In this document: positions 16,959 through 25,860 of the stretch, piece after piece
Layout of the letters: each line of letters opens with the position of its first letter
Numbering within the stretch: position 1 is the stretch's first letter
NCBI RefSeq assembly: GCF_009811315.1
Contig: NZ_BLID01000007.1
Location: forward strand, 186,001-250,000
DNA from: Vibrio atypicus
GTDB taxonomy: Bacteria; Pseudomonadota; Gammaproteobacteria; Enterobacterales; Vibrionaceae
Reading direction: 5' to 3'
Length of the DNA stretch: 64,000 nucleotides
Notes under the pieces: generated by a model
Databases searched by the model: none
What the model saw: the letters and a program-made list of their open reading frames with translations, nothing else
What the model was told of the DNA's origin: nothing
Program-made: the position numbers and the translations under genes

Positions 16959-17957
16959 TTAGAAGTCGTAACGTAGGCCGATAGCTAGCTCGTCTTCAGC
17001 ATCCATCTTAGATGCAGTACCGTTACCAGCGCCAACTGTACCTAGCTTGTCACCTTTGTCGATAAGGTTAAAGTTGTATGATACGTAGCCGCGGAAGTTA
17101 GGCTTGAAGTAGTAAGTTGCATCGATTGCAACGTTGTCTGCAGATGTTTCACCATCAGTTTCAGCGTTGTTGTACGTAGTAGTGAATACAGTTTGGTTTA
17201 GCGTGTATGCTGCTGCGAATTCGTAACCAGTGTAGTCTGCATCTTTCTTATCTAGCTCACCGTTAGTGTAAGTTGTTGCTAGGTATAGATCTTGTACTGC
17301 GAAAGATGCTGCAAGCATGTATTCGTTTTGATCTTTTTGATCAGCGTAACCAGCACCTAGTTTTAGGCCTGTATCAGCTACTGCGTAGATAGCAGATAGA
17401 GAGTAGCCATCTTCGCCATTGTCGCCGTATGCACCAGCGTCAGAAGTCGTGCCTTCAACGCGGTCAGCAAAACGGTAGCTTGCTTTTAGGCTAAGGTCGT
17501 CGAATTGACCTTTGTAAGAAACCATGTTGTCTACGCGGTCTGCTGCTGCGATTTTGTGCGCTGCAGAGTTACCGTGGTAAGCCATGATATCTGTGAAGTC
17601 TGTGATAACGCCTAGTGCGCCGTCGTTTTTACCGTAAGTTACTTCACCAAACTGACCGCCTAGACCAGCGTAGATGTAACGGTGATCGATGTCATCTTCA
17701 TCTGCGTTGTCAGCAGTAGTGAACTCACCTTCGTAAAAACCAACGCCGTACAAGCCGTCAGTGATTTGAGTTGTACCTAGGAAGTTTAGACGTACGCGAG
17801 AGTTGTCTTGCGCTTTGCCATCTTTAAGAGAAAGACGCGCTTCAGCACGGCCGCCCATGTCTAGAGTAGTGCCGTCTTGGTTGTAGATTTCTGCCGCGTT
17901 AGCACCAGTAGCCACTGCTGCAGCTGAAACTGCAAGAGCAATCAGAGTTTTGTTCAT
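16959..17957 (-). CDS. ompU: Outer-membrane porin OmpU
   Basis: General trimeric porin of the vibrio outer membrane; in V. cholerae it is ToxR-activated and involved in bile and acid resistance. 332 aa: signal peptide MNKTLIALAVSAAAVATGANA (1-21 with cleavage after Ala), then a 16-strand barrel ending in aromatic Phe (GLRYDF). Long stretches are near identical to V. cholerae OmpU (GGRAEARLSLKDGKAQDNS, TYGKNDGALGVITDFTD, NAETxxETSADNxAIDATYY, EDELAIGLRYDF). Surface loops differ, as usual for a phage and antibody target. Codon use is strongly biased, as expected for a very abundant protein. It is divergent from greA with a 539-bp regulatory spacer. Confidence 0.97.
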   Translation of the reverse strand: MNKTLIALAVSAAAVATGANAAEIYNQDGTTLDMGGRAEARLSLKDGKAQDNSRVRLNFLGTTQITDGLYGVGFYEGEFTTADNADEDDIDHRYIYAGLGGQFGEVTYGKNDGALGVITDFTDIMAYHGNSAAHKIAAADRVDNMVSYKGQFDDLSLKASYRFADRVEGTTSDAGAYGDNGEDGYSLSAIYAVADTGLKLGAGYADQKDQNEYMLAASFAVQDLYLATTYTNGELDKKDADYTGYEFAAAYTLNQTVFTTTYNNAETDGETSADNVAIDATYYFKPNFRGYVSYNFNLIDKGDKLGTVGAGNGTASKMDAEDELAIGLRYDF

Positions 17958-18154
17958 CTTATAAGTCCTAATTTACTGTCCATAAATAGTTATATGCGAG
18001 CGATAACTCATTTTTCCGTAGTTATCCTCTAATTATTGCTCGTGTGAATCAAGACTCATATTCAAGATTTATGTCAAAAATAAGCAAGAATTGATAACGC
18101 TTCACAAGCAATCGGTGAACAATGTTTTAACGCCAAAGTTCCTCGGTGGGGTAG

Positions 18155-18169
18155 TAAAATGATATAAAA
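18155..18169. promoter_or_regulatory. ToxR-box-like repeat upstream of ompU
   Basis: TAAAA-N5-TAAAA exactly fits the ToxR consensus TNAAA-N5-TNAAA. It lies about 200 bp upstream of the ompU start in a very AT-rich part of the 539-bp ompU/greA spacer (17958-18496). This is similar to the distal position of ToxR sites at V. cholerae ompU. The rest of the spacer holds no ORF that I can support. Consensus matches in AT-rich DNA are common by chance. Confidence 0.45.
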
Positions 18170-18439
18170 TTGGATTATGAACACTGTTTTATTTTAAGTA
18201 AATAAATATCAAACTATTGTTTTGTAAGGGTATATCTTTGCTAATTGATGTTTGTCTAAAGTGTCGAAGTTTAGTTTTTTTTACGCGCTTATAGGCTTTT
18301 TCATACAGGGTAGTGATGTTCGTATGAAAAATAATCACTTCGTTATGCGCGGGGATTTTTGATGTGTTGGAATTATGGTGATTTAGTTGCCAAGTTTGTT
18401 TACACTAGAACAAATTGATGAGTTAACTAGACTACCTAG

Positions 18440-18484
18440 CCCCTTGGGTTGGGGAGTTTCTTATTGTCCAAAGACTGCTTTGGA
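18440..18484 (+). promoter_or_regulatory. Two hairpins in the greA leader
   Basis: First hairpin: CCCC(7-nt loop)GGGG, followed by AGTTTCTTATT, which looks like a weak terminator. Second hairpin: TCCAAAG/CTTTGGA with a 4-nt loop, ending two bases before the Shine-Dalgarno GAGG of greA. In E. coli the greA leader also ends prematurely (GraL); a similar control here is inference. Confidence 0.45.
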
Positions 18485-18496
18485 ATGAGGTAAACA

Positions 18497-18970
18497 ATGG
18501 AAAAAGTCCCAATGACACTACGCGGCGAGAAAAAGCTGCGTGAAGAACTCGACCGACTACTGAAGCTTCGTCCACAAATCTCAGAAGCTATTGCAGAAGC
18601 TCGTGAACTGGGTGACCTTAAGGAAAATGCTGAATACCATGCCGCTCGTGAAGAGCAAGGTATCTGTGAAGCGCAAATTCGTGATATCGAGTACAAATTG
18701 TCGGTTGCTCAAGTGATCGATGTAACCAAAATGGATAACTCGGGCAAAGTTATCTTTGGTTCAACAGTGACTTTGATTGACTGTGATACTGAAGAAGAGA
18801 AAACCTATCAAATCGTTGGTGATGATGAAGCTGACATTAAAGCGGGTCGTATCTCTGTAAGTTCGCCGATTGCTCGTGGCTTGATTGGTAAAATGGAAGG
18901 CGATGAAGTCGTGATTTCAACACCAGGCGGTGAGCGTGACTTTGAAATTGACCGTGTAGATTACATCTAA
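18497..18970 (+). CDS. greA: Transcription elongation factor GreA
   Basis: Binds the RNA polymerase secondary channel and stimulates cleavage of backtracked RNA. 157 aa (158 in E. coli). The N-terminal coiled coil (1-75) carries the acidic tip [18 protein letters not shown], including the Asp/Glu pair that positions Mg2+. The C-terminal FKBP-like domain has [16 protein letters not shown]. The ATG is 6 nt after GAGG. Monocistronic: hairpin-rich leader before, strong palindromic terminator after. Confidence 0.97.
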   Translation: MEKVPMTLRGEKKLREELDRLLKLRPQISEAIAEARELGDLKENAEYHAAREEQGICEAQIRDIEYKLSVAQVIDVTKMDNSGKVIFGSTVTLIDCDTEEEKTYQIVGDDEADIKAGRISVSSPIARGLIGKMEGDEVVISTPGGERDFEIDRVDYI

Positions 18971-19010
18971 GTACGTCTTTCAAAGTGACCAAGGTCTGAA
19001 TTTTGAAATT

Positions 19011-19038
19011 AAAAAAGGTCGCTTAAGCGACCTTTTTT
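19011..19038. terminator. Bidirectional terminator greA/yhbY
   Basis: A-run, GGTCGC-TTAA-GCGACC palindrome, T-run; serves both convergent genes. Confidence 0.93.
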
Positions 19039-19057
19039 ATTGCGGACGAAGTAAAAA

Positions 19058-19354
19058 TTACTTACGTGGCAGTTCGATTTTACGCTCGTCTGTTTGACGG
19101 AATAGAATCAGAGTTTTACCGATTACTTGCACTTTTTCTGCGCGCGTTTCGCGTACAATAGCGTCTACAATCAGGTTTTTAGTCTCACGATCTTCAGTTG
19201 CGACTTTAACTTTGATTAGCTCATGGTGATCAAGAGCAATTTCAATTTCCGCTAGAACAGCTTCAGTTAGTCCGTTTGCGCCCATAAGCACGACAGGTTT
19301 TAGACTGTGCGCTAGGCCTTTTAGATGCTGCTTTTGTTTGGTGCTTAGGTTCAT
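19058..19354 (-). CDS. yhbY: Ribosome-associated CRM-domain RNA-binding protein YhbY
   Basis: Small KH-like CRM domain protein that associates with pre-50S subunits. 98 aa (97 in E. coli) with the family pattern LSTKQKQHLKGLAHSLKP, the GxxG loop MGANGLTEAV, and the C-terminal VQVIGKTLILFR. The ATG at 19354 is chosen by family length, although no strong Shine-Dalgarno precedes it. It is divergent from rlmE with a 113-bp spacer, a pairing conserved in many gamma-proteobacteria and linking two 50S assembly factors. Confidence 0.95.
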   Translation of the reverse strand: MNLSTKQKQHLKGLAHSLKPVVLMGANGLTEAVLAEIEIALDHHELIKVKVATEDRETKNLIVDAIVRETRAEKVQVIGKTLILFRQTDERKIELPRK

Positions 19355-19467
19355 TACGCGGCCAATTTTCTTTAATATAAGGGTTGAAAAATACCATTTT
19401 AACGCCATCTATCCCTGAAGACTATAATTTATTGGGTAAGTTGGTCCCTCTATCTGTTAGGAATCAA

Positions 19468-20097
19468 ATGAGCAAACAAAAACATTCAGCGAGCTCAGGC
19501 CGCTGGTTGAAAGAACATTTTGATGATAAATACGCAAATGAAGCTCGTAAAAAGGGCTATCGTTCACGTGCATATTTCAAAATGGAAGAGATCCAAACTA
19601 AGGATAAACTCCTAAAACCTGGTATGACTGTGGTCGATTTAGGCGCGGCTCCCGGTGGTTGGTCTCAATATGCTGCTAAGATAATAGGTGACGGAGGGCA
19701 AATTATTGCGTGTGACCTGTTGCCTATGGATCCCATTGCAGGTGTAAGCTTCCTTCAAGGTGACTTTCGTGATGATGCAGTTTTAGAAGCATTACTCGAT
19801 AGAATCCAACCGTCGATGGTTGATGTAGTTATGTCTGACATGGCACCAAACATCGCGGGAAACAACTCCGTAGATCAGCCTCGCGCTATGTATTTAGTTG
19901 AATTGGCTTTAGATATGTGTCGACAAGTTCTAGCCCCAAATGGTAGCTTTGTTGTAAAGGTTTTCCAGGGGGAAGGCTTCGATCAGTTTGTGAAAGAAGT
20001 CCGAGACAACTTTAAAGCCGTAAAAATTAGAAAACCTGACTCATCGAGAGCTCGCTCACGGGAAGTCTTCGTTGTAGCCACTGGTTACAAAGGTTAA
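19468..20097 (+). CDS. rlmE: 23S rRNA (uridine2552-2'-O)-methyltransferase RlmE (FtsJ/RrmJ)
   Basis: Methylates the 2'-OH of U2552 in the A loop of 23S rRNA on the 50S particle. 209 aa, exactly the E. coli length. SAM motif [15 protein letters not shown], the catalytic tetrad lysine in [17 protein letters not shown] aspartate, VVKVFQG lysine and the [10 protein letters not shown] glutamate are all present. The ATG at 19468 follows AGGA by 6 nt; a longer frame exists upstream but would overlap the promoter region. It sits upstream of ftsH, as in E. coli, with a 99-bp spacer holding two hairpins. Confidence 0.96.
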   Translation: MSKQKHSASSGRWLKEHFDDKYANEARKKGYRSRAYFKMEEIQTKDKLLKPGMTVVDLGAAPGGWSQYAAKIIGDGGQIIACDLLPMDPIAGVSFLQGDFRDDAVLEALLDRIQPSMVDVVMSDMAPNIAGNNSVDQPRAMYLVELALDMCRQVLAPNGSFVVKVFQGEGFDQFVKEVRDNFKAVKIRKPDSSRARSREVFVVATGYKG

Positions 20098-20102
20098 CTA
20101 TT

Positions 20103-20153
20103 TTGCCCTCTGATGGGCAAGTTAACACTATAGCTACAGGTTATAAACTGTAG
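20103..20153 (+). other. Two hairpins in the rlmE-ftsH spacer
   Basis: TTGCCC/GGGCAA with a 6-nt loop (20103-20120) and CTACAG/CTGTAG with an 8-nt loop (20134-20153). Neither is followed by a T-run, so they look like processing or stability elements rather than terminators. Confidence 0.4.
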
Positions 20154-20196
20154 TACCCTACCTTTAATTACAATTAGTTATCGAGAGGCTGACACC

Positions 20197-22173
20197 TTGA
20201 GTGACATGGCAAAAAATTTAATTCTGTGGCTTGTTATCGCCGTCGTGTTGATGTCGGTTTTCCAGAGCTTTGGCCCTGGAGAGAGCAATGGCAGAGCGGT
20301 GGATTACACCACGTTTGTACAGGAAGTTGGCCAAGGCCAGATTCAGGAAGCAACTTTTAAAGACGGTGAAATCTCTTTCATTCGTCGTGGCGGCGGCTCG
20401 CGTTATGTTACTTACATGCCAGTCTACGACCAGAAGCTACTTGATGACCTAATTAATCAAAATGTAAAAGTGCAAGGTACACCACCAGAAGAGCAAAGCT
20501 TACTGGGTACTATCTTTATCTCTTGGTTCCCAATGATCTTGTTGATCGGTGTATGGATTTTCTTCATGCGTCAGATGCAAGGTGGCGGTGGTAAAGGCGC
20601 GATGTCTTTCGGTAAGAGCAAAGCACGTATGATGAGCGAAGAGCAAATCAAAACGACTTTCGCTGATGTTGCTGGTTGTGACGAAGCAAAAGAAGACGTG
20701 AAAGAGCTTGTCGATTACCTACGTGACCCAAGCCGATTCCAAAAGCTGGGCGGCAAGATCCCAACAGGCGTACTGATGGTTGGTCCTCCTGGTACGGGTA
20801 AAACGTTACTTGCTAAAGCGATTGCTGGTGAAGCGAAAGTACCGTTCTTTACTATCTCAGGTTCTGACTTTGTTGAAATGTTTGTTGGTGTCGGTGCATC
20901 ACGTGTTCGTGACATGTTCGAGCAAGCCAAGAAAGCAGCACCTTGTATCATCTTCATCGATGAAATCGATGCCGTAGGTCGTCAGCGTGGCGCGGGTGTT
21001 GGTGGTGGTCACGATGAACGTGAACAAACACTAAACCAAATGCTGGTTGAGATGGATGGCTTTGAAGGTAACGAAGGTATTATCGTTATTGCTGCGACTA
21101 ACCGTCCAGATGTACTAGACCCTGCATTGCTTCGTCCTGGTCGTTTTGACCGTCAGGTAGTTGTTGGCCTTCCAGATGTACGTGGTCGTGAACAAATTCT
21201 TAAAGTACACATGCGTAAAGTCCCTCTAGCGGGTGACGTAGAGCCTTCTCTAATCGCACGTGGTACACCGGGTTTCTCTGGTGCTGACCTTGCGAACTTA
21301 GTGAATGAAGCTGCGTTATTTGCCGCTCGCGGTAACAAACGCAACGTTTCTATGGTTGAGTTTGAATTGGCTAAAGACAAGATCATGATGGGTGCAGAGC
21401 GCCGTTCAATGGTTATGTCGGAAGAAACGAAAGAATCAACGGCATATCACGAAGCGGGTCACGCGATTGTTGGTCGTTTGGTACCTGAGCACGATCCAGT
21501 GTACAAGGTATCGATCATTCCACGTGGTCGTGCACTTGGTGTGACAATGTACTTACCAGAGCAAGATCGTGTAAGTATGTCTCGTCAACACCTAGAGTCG
21601 ATGGTTTCTAGCCTTTACGGTGGTCGTCTAGCTGAAGAGCTTATCTACGGTGCTGAAAAAGTATCAACGGGCGCATCAAACGATATTGAGCGCGCTACCG
21701 ATATCGCTCGTAAGATGGTGACTCAATGGGGCTTCTCTGAAAAACTTGGTCCACTTCTTTATGCTGAAGAAGAAGGTGAAGTGTTCCTTGGCCGCAGTGT
21801 GACTCAGACCAAACACATGTCTGACGACACAGCGAAGCTGATTGATGATGAAATTCGTCTTATCATCGACCGCAACTATGCTCGCGCGAAGCAGATCCTT
21901 GAAGACAACATGGATATTATGCATGCGATGAAAGATGCGCTGATGAAATACGAAACCATCGATGCAGGTCAAATTGATGACCTGATGGAGCGTAAATCAG
22001 AAATTCGTGAGCCAGCAGGTTGGGGTGACAACCAAAACGGCAAACCAGAAGCAAAGACTGAAGCGAAAGCAGAAGAAAAAGATGAAACGGTTGAGCAGCC
22101 AAAAGCTGAAGAGCAACCGACTTCTCAAGAGAATACTTCAGCGGAAGCATCAGAGAAAAAAGACTCTGAATAA
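20197..22173 (+). CDS. ftsH: ATP-dependent zinc metalloprotease FtsH
   Basis: Membrane-anchored AAA+ protease that degrades LpxC, sigma-32 and misassembled membrane proteins. 658 aa: TM1 (about 7-24), periplasmic domain, TM2 (about 102-122), AAA+ with Walker A GPPGTGKT (196-203), Walker B IIFIDEID and SRH arginines, and zinc site HEAGH (418-422). An acidic, low-complexity cytoplasmic tail from about 612 is rich in Glu, Lys and Ala. The TTG at 20197 is preferred because GAGAGG lies 8 nt upstream; an ATG three codons later (MAKNLILW) is the E. coli-style start. It is followed by a strong terminator 15 bp past the stop. Confidence 0.97.
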   Translation: MSDMAKNLILWLVIAVVLMSVFQSFGPGESNGRAVDYTTFVQEVGQGQIQEATFKDGEISFIRRGGGSRYVTYMPVYDQKLLDDLINQNVKVQGTPPEEQSLLGTIFISWFPMILLIGVWIFFMRQMQGGGGKGAMSFGKSKARMMSEEQIKTTFADVAGCDEAKEDVKELVDYLRDPSRFQKLGGKIPTGVLMVGPPGTGKTLLAKAIAGEAKVPFFTISGSDFVEMFVGVGASRVRDMFEQAKKAAPCIIFIDEIDAVGRQRGAGVGGGHDEREQTLNQMLVEMDGFEGNEGIIVIAATNRPDVLDPALLRPGRFDRQVVVGLPDVRGREQILKVHMRKVPLAGDVEPSLIARGTPGFSGADLANLVNEAALFAARGNKRNVSMVEFELAKDKIMMGAERRSMVMSEETKESTAYHEAGHAIVGRLVPEHDPVYKVSIIPRGRALGVTMYLPEQDRVSMSRQHLESMVSSLYGGRLAEELIYGAEKVSTGASNDIERATDIARKMVTQWGFSEKLGPLLYAEEEGEVFLGRSVTQTKHMSDDTAKLIDDEIRLIIDRNYARAKQILEDNMDIMHAMKDALMKYETIDAGQIDDLMERKSEIREPAGWGDNQNGKPEAKTEAKAEEKDETVEQPKAEEQPTSQENTSAEASEKKDSE

Positions 22174-22187
22174 TTGAGTTAAGAAAT

Positions 22188-22215
22188 AAACCCCGAGGCG
22201 ACTCGGGGTTTTTGT
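22188..22215 (+). terminator. Terminator between ftsH and folP
   Basis: AAACCCCGAG/CTCGGGGTTT with a 4-nt loop and T-run. It ends only 7 nt before the folP ATG, within what is normally the ftsH-folP-glmM operon. Confidence 0.88.
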
Positions 22216-22222
22216 ATTTATT

Positions 22223-23053
22223 ATGATAATTACCGCAAACAACAAGACCCTAGACTTATCAACTCCTCAAGTCATGGGCATACTCAACGTCACACCAGAC
22301 TCCTTCTCTGACGGTGGAAAATTCAATTCTCTCGACAATGCTCTTACCCAGGCGAAAGCTATGGTAGATGCGGGTGTCACCATTATCGATATTGGTGGCG
22401 AGTCGACTCGTCCGGGTGCGCCGGATGTTGCGTTAGAAGAAGAGCTACAGCGTGTTATTCCTATCATTAGGGCGATTCGTCAACAATCTGATGTATGGAT
22501 CTCGATTGATACCAGCAAAGCGGAAGTAATGCGTCAAGCTGCTGAGGTTGGTGCTGACATCATCAATGATGTACGAGCACTGCAAGAGCCTGGTGCGCTT
22601 GAAGTTGCTGCTAAAACAGGTCTACCTATTTGTTTGATGCACATGCAAGGCCAACCTAGGACCATGCAAGCTAACCCTCATTACGATGATTTGTTGCTGG
22701 AAGTCGGAGAGTTTCTTGAAGAGCGTATCTCTGCGTGCGAGTCGGTGGGAATCTCCCGTGACCAGCTGATCTTAGACCCAGGTTTTGGGTTCGGAAAGAC
22801 AATTGAGCATAACTACCACATGTTGGCGCATCTAGAGCAGTTCCATAAATTTGGATTACCTCTACTGGCTGGAATGTCGCGTAAATCGATGATTTTTAAA
22901 TTGCTCGATAAAGCGCCTGATCAATGTGTTGCGGCCAGTGTAAGCTGCGCGACAATCGCGGCGATGAAAGGTGCGCAAATCATTCGCGTGCACGATTTTG
23001 AACAAACGCTTGATGCTGTAAAAATTGTTTCAATGGTTACTCAAAATCATTAA
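22223..23053 (+). CDS. folP: Dihydropteroate synthase
   Basis: Condenses 7,8-dihydropterin-CH2-PP with p-aminobenzoate in folate synthesis; the sulfonamide target. 276 aa TIM barrel with signatures MGILNVTPDSFSDGG (18-32), DIGGESTRPGA, and the C-terminal loop GMSRKSMIF. The start is the only one matching the family N-terminus. The 12 nt before it (a T/A tract following the ftsH terminator) hold no Shine-Dalgarno, so it should be weakly initiated or depend on read-through. Followed by glmM after 30 bp. Confidence 0.96.
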   Translation: MIITANNKTLDLSTPQVMGILNVTPDSFSDGGKFNSLDNALTQAKAMVDAGVTIIDIGGESTRPGAPDVALEEELQRVIPIIRAIRQQSDVWISIDTSKAEVMRQAAEVGADIINDVRALQEPGALEVAAKTGLPICLMHMQGQPRTMQANPHYDDLLLEVGEFLEERISACESVGISRDQLILDPGFGFGKTIEHNYHMLAHLEQFHKFGLPLLAGMSRKSMIFKLLDKAPDQCVAASVSCATIAAMKGAQIIRVHDFEQTLDAVKIVSMVTQNH

Positions 23054-23083
23054 ACAGAAAACGATTATAAAAAAGGATTCATT

Positions 23084-24424
23084 ATGTCTGATAAGAGACG
23101 TTATTTTGGTACTGATGGTGTTCGCGGCAAAGTAGGGCAATATCCAATTACGCCTGATTTTGTGCTTAAACTTGGTTGGGCTGCAGGTCGTGTGTTGGCT
23201 AAGCAAGGCACAAAGAAGGTGATCATTGGTAAAGATACCCGTATCTCTGGCTATATGCTGGAGTCTGCGCTAGAAGCCGGTCTTGCCGCTGCTGGTCTAA
23301 AGGCGACGTTCACAGGTCCAATGCCGACACCTGCTGTCGCGTACTTAACGCAAACTTTCCGTGCTGAAGCGGGAATCGTGATTTCTGCTTCTCACAATCC
23401 TTATTACGACAACGGTATTAAGTTCTTCTCATCTGAAGGGACGAAGCTTCCTGATGACGTAGAGTTAGCGATTGAAGCTGAACTCGACAAAGAGATTGAA
23501 TGCGTTGAATCTTCAATGTTGGGTAAAGCGACGCGTCTAAATGATGCGGCTGGCCGTTATATCGAATTTTGTAAAAGTACATTCCCGACAGAGCTTAGTC
23601 TTGCTGGACAAAAGATCGTGGTTGACTGTGCACATGGCGCGACTTATCACATTGCACCAGCGGTATTTAGTGAGTTAGGTGCTGAAGTGATTGCGATGGG
23701 AGTTGAGCCAAACGGCACTAACATCAACCATGAAGTTGGCGCGACAGATGTCCGTGCTCTGCAAAAACGTGTGGTGGAAGAAGGCGCTGCCCTAGGTTTA
23801 GCATTCGACGGCGACGGCGACCGTATTATCATGGTCGATCACCTAGGTAATAAAGTTGATGGTGACCAAATTGCTTACATTATCGCTCGTGATGCACTGC
23901 GCCGCGGTGAGCTGAAAGGTGGCGTTGTTGGTACGCTAATGACAAACCTTGGTATGGAAAACGGCTTGAAGCAATTAGGTATTCCATTTGTTCGTGCAGC
24001 AGTAGGTGACCGTTATGTCATGGAGCAACTGCTCGCAAAAGGCTGGAAGATTGGTGCTGAAAACTCAGGTCACGTCATTTTGTTGGACAAAGTAACCACT
24101 GGTGATGCAATTGTCGCAGCCTTGCAAGTACTGGCTTCAGTCGTCGGCAGTGATATGTCTCTTCATGATCTTTCTCAAGGTATGACGCTATACCCGCAAG
24201 TGCTTGAAAATGTCCGTTTTGAAGGTGATTCAAACCCACTTGACGCAGAAGCGGTTAAGCAGGCAACAAAAGAAGTGGAAGCTGAACTGGGCGATAAAGG
24301 CCGAGTATTACTGCGTAAATCAGGTACTGAGCCACTGATTCGCGTTATGGTTGAAGGTGAAGATGCAGAGCTTGTTCAATCATCAGCGTTAAAAATTGCT
24401 GACGCGGTGAAGGCGAGCTTCTAA
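23084..24424 (+). CDS. glmM: Phosphoglucosamine mutase
   Basis: Converts glucosamine-6-phosphate to glucosamine-1-phosphate for UDP-GlcNAc, feeding peptidoglycan and LPS. 446 aa. Phosphoserine loop ISASHNP with catalytic Ser103, metal loop DGDGDR (242-247), sugar-binding GAENSGH, and phosphate-binding [15 protein letters not shown] are present. AAGGA lies 7 nt before the ATG. It probably shares transcripts with folP. Unlike in E. coli, secG does not follow; a strong terminator closes the unit. Confidence 0.97.
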   Translation: MSDKRRYFGTDGVRGKVGQYPITPDFVLKLGWAAGRVLAKQGTKKVIIGKDTRISGYMLESALEAGLAAAGLKATFTGPMPTPAVAYLTQTFRAEAGIVISASHNPYYDNGIKFFSSEGTKLPDDVELAIEAELDKEIECVESSMLGKATRLNDAAGRYIEFCKSTFPTELSLAGQKIVVDCAHGATYHIAPAVFSELGAEVIAMGVEPNGTNINHEVGATDVRALQKRVVEEGAALGLAFDGDGDRIIMVDHLGNKVDGDQIAYIIARDALRRGELKGGVVGTLMTNLGMENGLKQLGIPFVRAAVGDRYVMEQLLAKGWKIGAENSGHVILLDKVTTGDAIVAALQVLASVVGSDMSLHDLSQGMTLYPQVLENVRFEGDSNPLDAEAVKQATKEVEAELGDKGRVLLRKSGTEPLIRVMVEGEDAELVQSSALKIADAVKASF

Positions 24425-24446
24425 TCGTTAATCATTGGATTGATGT

Positions 24447-24477
24447 AAAAAGCGCTACCTTGGAGTAGCGCTTTTTT
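24447..24477. terminator. Bidirectional terminator glmM / DUF2541-like gene
   Basis: AAAAAGCGCTAC/GTAGCGCTTTTT with a 6-nt loop between convergent genes. Confidence 0.93.
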
Positions 24478-24494
24478 TAATCTTGCGGTGATAG

Positions 24495-24941
24495 TTATTT
24501 TTCTTCTTCGGTGCGTTTTTTACCCCACACTTCAATCTTAGCTTTTTTGCTTAAACCAATCGCACTTAAGGTGGTGCTACCCCAGCTGTCGTAAGTCATA
24601 TCTAGTTTTTTGAATTTACTATTTTCATCACCTGGTAAGGTCCATGCTCGAGTTGACATACCTTTAGTCAGTGTACCCATGGTTTTAAGCTCTTTGGAGC
24701 TGCCATCAGACATAGTCACGACAATCTTTTTGAGGTTCACTGTACCTTGAACCACTTTGATTTTAATTTTGCTGAAGTTGCGTTGGCTAATGTAGGCCAT
24801 AGGTTCAACAGTATCTGTTTCTGACTTATAGTTAACCACTTTGTCGCTAATTTTGACCCAGTCATCACTCTCTTTCGCGTAACCTTGAAAAGTGGTAAAT
24901 AGAACCAGTGATGAGATTAAAATAGTGATGAAATGTTTCAT
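24495..24941 (-). CDS. Secreted protein of unknown function (DUF2541-like)
   Basis: 148 aa with a clear Sec signal peptide (MKHFITILISSLVLFTTFQGYA, cleavage near residue 22), so probably periplasmic. The mature part has alternating beta-type sequence around a DGS-Lys-Glu-Leu motif, STRAWTLPG and a lysine-rich end (KKRTEEEK). The pattern recalls DUF2541 proteins annotated in vibrios, but I am not certain of the family and no function is known. The start at 24941 is chosen for the signal peptide, with AGGCCC upstream. It is divergent from holD with only 55 bp between the starts, so the promoters must be packed closely. Confidence 0.7.
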   Translation of the reverse strand: MKHFITILISSLVLFTTFQGYAKESDDWVKISDKVVNYKSETDTVEPMAYISQRNFSKIKIKVVQGTVNLKKIVVTMSDGSSKELKTMGTLTKGMSTRAWTLPGDENSKFKKLDMTYDSWGSTTLSAIGLSKKAKIEVWGKKRTEEEK

Positions 24942-24996
24942 AGGGCCTCTGATTTTTGTGTTAGGATCGCCTCGTTCAAACCAGTGACGACTCCTT

Positions 24997-25395
24997 ATGC
25001 CACAACACGAGATACAGTATTTACAAGAGATGGGCATTCAGTGCTATGAACTGACTCACCCAGAAAGATTGCAAGGCTACCAATCGCCAACGTTAGTTTT
25101 GCAAGCGTCTTGTCAACTTTTGCTCATCTCCCCCCAATGTCCGAAAAAAGAGACAGCTTTGTTGTTTGAGCGAGTGTTGAAAAGTTTAAAACTGGAACTA
25201 AACCAATCGCTTCATATCTATCCCGAGCAACTCGATCAACTGTCTGAACCGTTTACCGGTTGGGTATGGTTTGCAGGATGTGATGTGCCAATCGACTACG
25301 AAGGAAAGGTTCTTACCACGCCGTTGATTCATCTTATCGATGGAAACAATGAATTACGCCGCGCTTTGTGGCAACAAATCTGCTCTTATCAATAA
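24997..25395 (+). CDS. holD: DNA polymerase III psi subunit
   Basis: Clamp-loader accessory subunit that links the chi subunit and SSB to the tau/gamma complex. 132 aa (137 in E. coli). The N-terminal tail (about 1-25, EIQYLQEMGIQCYELTHPERL) is the part that binds the clamp loader, and the TPLIHLIDGNNELRRALWQQI end is typical. Sequence is fast-evolving, so the call leans on this pattern plus the conserved holD-rimI pairing. Only 3 nt separate its stop from rimI. No strong Shine-Dalgarno precedes the ATG. Confidence 0.9.
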   Translation: MPQHEIQYLQEMGIQCYELTHPERLQGYQSPTLVLQASCQLLLISPQCPKKETALLFERVLKSLKLELNQSLHIYPEQLDQLSEPFTGWVWFAGCDVPIDYEGKVLTTPLIHLIDGNNELRRALWQQICSYQ

Positions 25396-25398
25396 GTT

Positions 25399-25845
25399 AT
25401 GACTCTACAAATTATCCCGTTAGCGGTAGAACATCTCGATGATGTTTACCGCATTGAAGTCTCTGCTCATTCGCATCCTTGGTCTGAAAATATGATCAGA
25501 GATGTAAATAGTCGTGGTGCATGTCATCATGTTTTACTGGATGGTGATCGGTTGGTTGGGTATTTCTACGCGCAAAATATAGTGGGCGAAGTGACTTTGC
25601 TGAATGTTGCCGTTGAGCCTGAGTTGCAAGGAAAGGGGTATGGTAAAGCACTTATTGAAGCTTTACTTTCATGTTGTGAGAAAGCTAAAGCCGACAGCAT
25701 TTGGCTCGAAGTGCGAGAAAGCAACCTTCGAGCCTTTGGTCTGTATGAAGAGTATGGTTTTAACGAAGTTGACCGCCGCTTGAATTACTACCCAACCCAA
25801 AGCGGTAAAGAAGATGCCATTATTATGAGCTACATCTTTTTCTAA
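25399..25845 (+). CDS. rimI: Ribosomal protein bS18 N-alpha-acetyltransferase
   Basis: GNAT enzyme acetylating the N-terminal Ala of ribosomal protein S18. 148 aa, matching E. coli. Acetyl-CoA loop VAVEPELQGKGYGKALIEAL (RGxGxA-type: QGKGYG), catalytic Glu/Tyr region LRAFGLYEEYGFNEV, and the C-terminal YYPTQSGKEDAIIM are visible. Second gene of the holD-rimI unit and convergent with the GGDEF-EAL gene 15 bp away, with no clear terminator in the gap. Confidence 0.95.
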   Translation: MTLQIIPLAVEHLDDVYRIEVSAHSHPWSENMIRDVNSRGACHHVLLDGDRLVGYFYAQNIVGEVTLLNVAVEPELQGKGYGKALIEALLSCCEKAKADSIWLEVRESNLRAFGLYEEYGFNEVDRRLNYYPTQSGKEDAIIMSYIFF

Positions 25846-25860
25846 TTCGTAGTAGCACCG

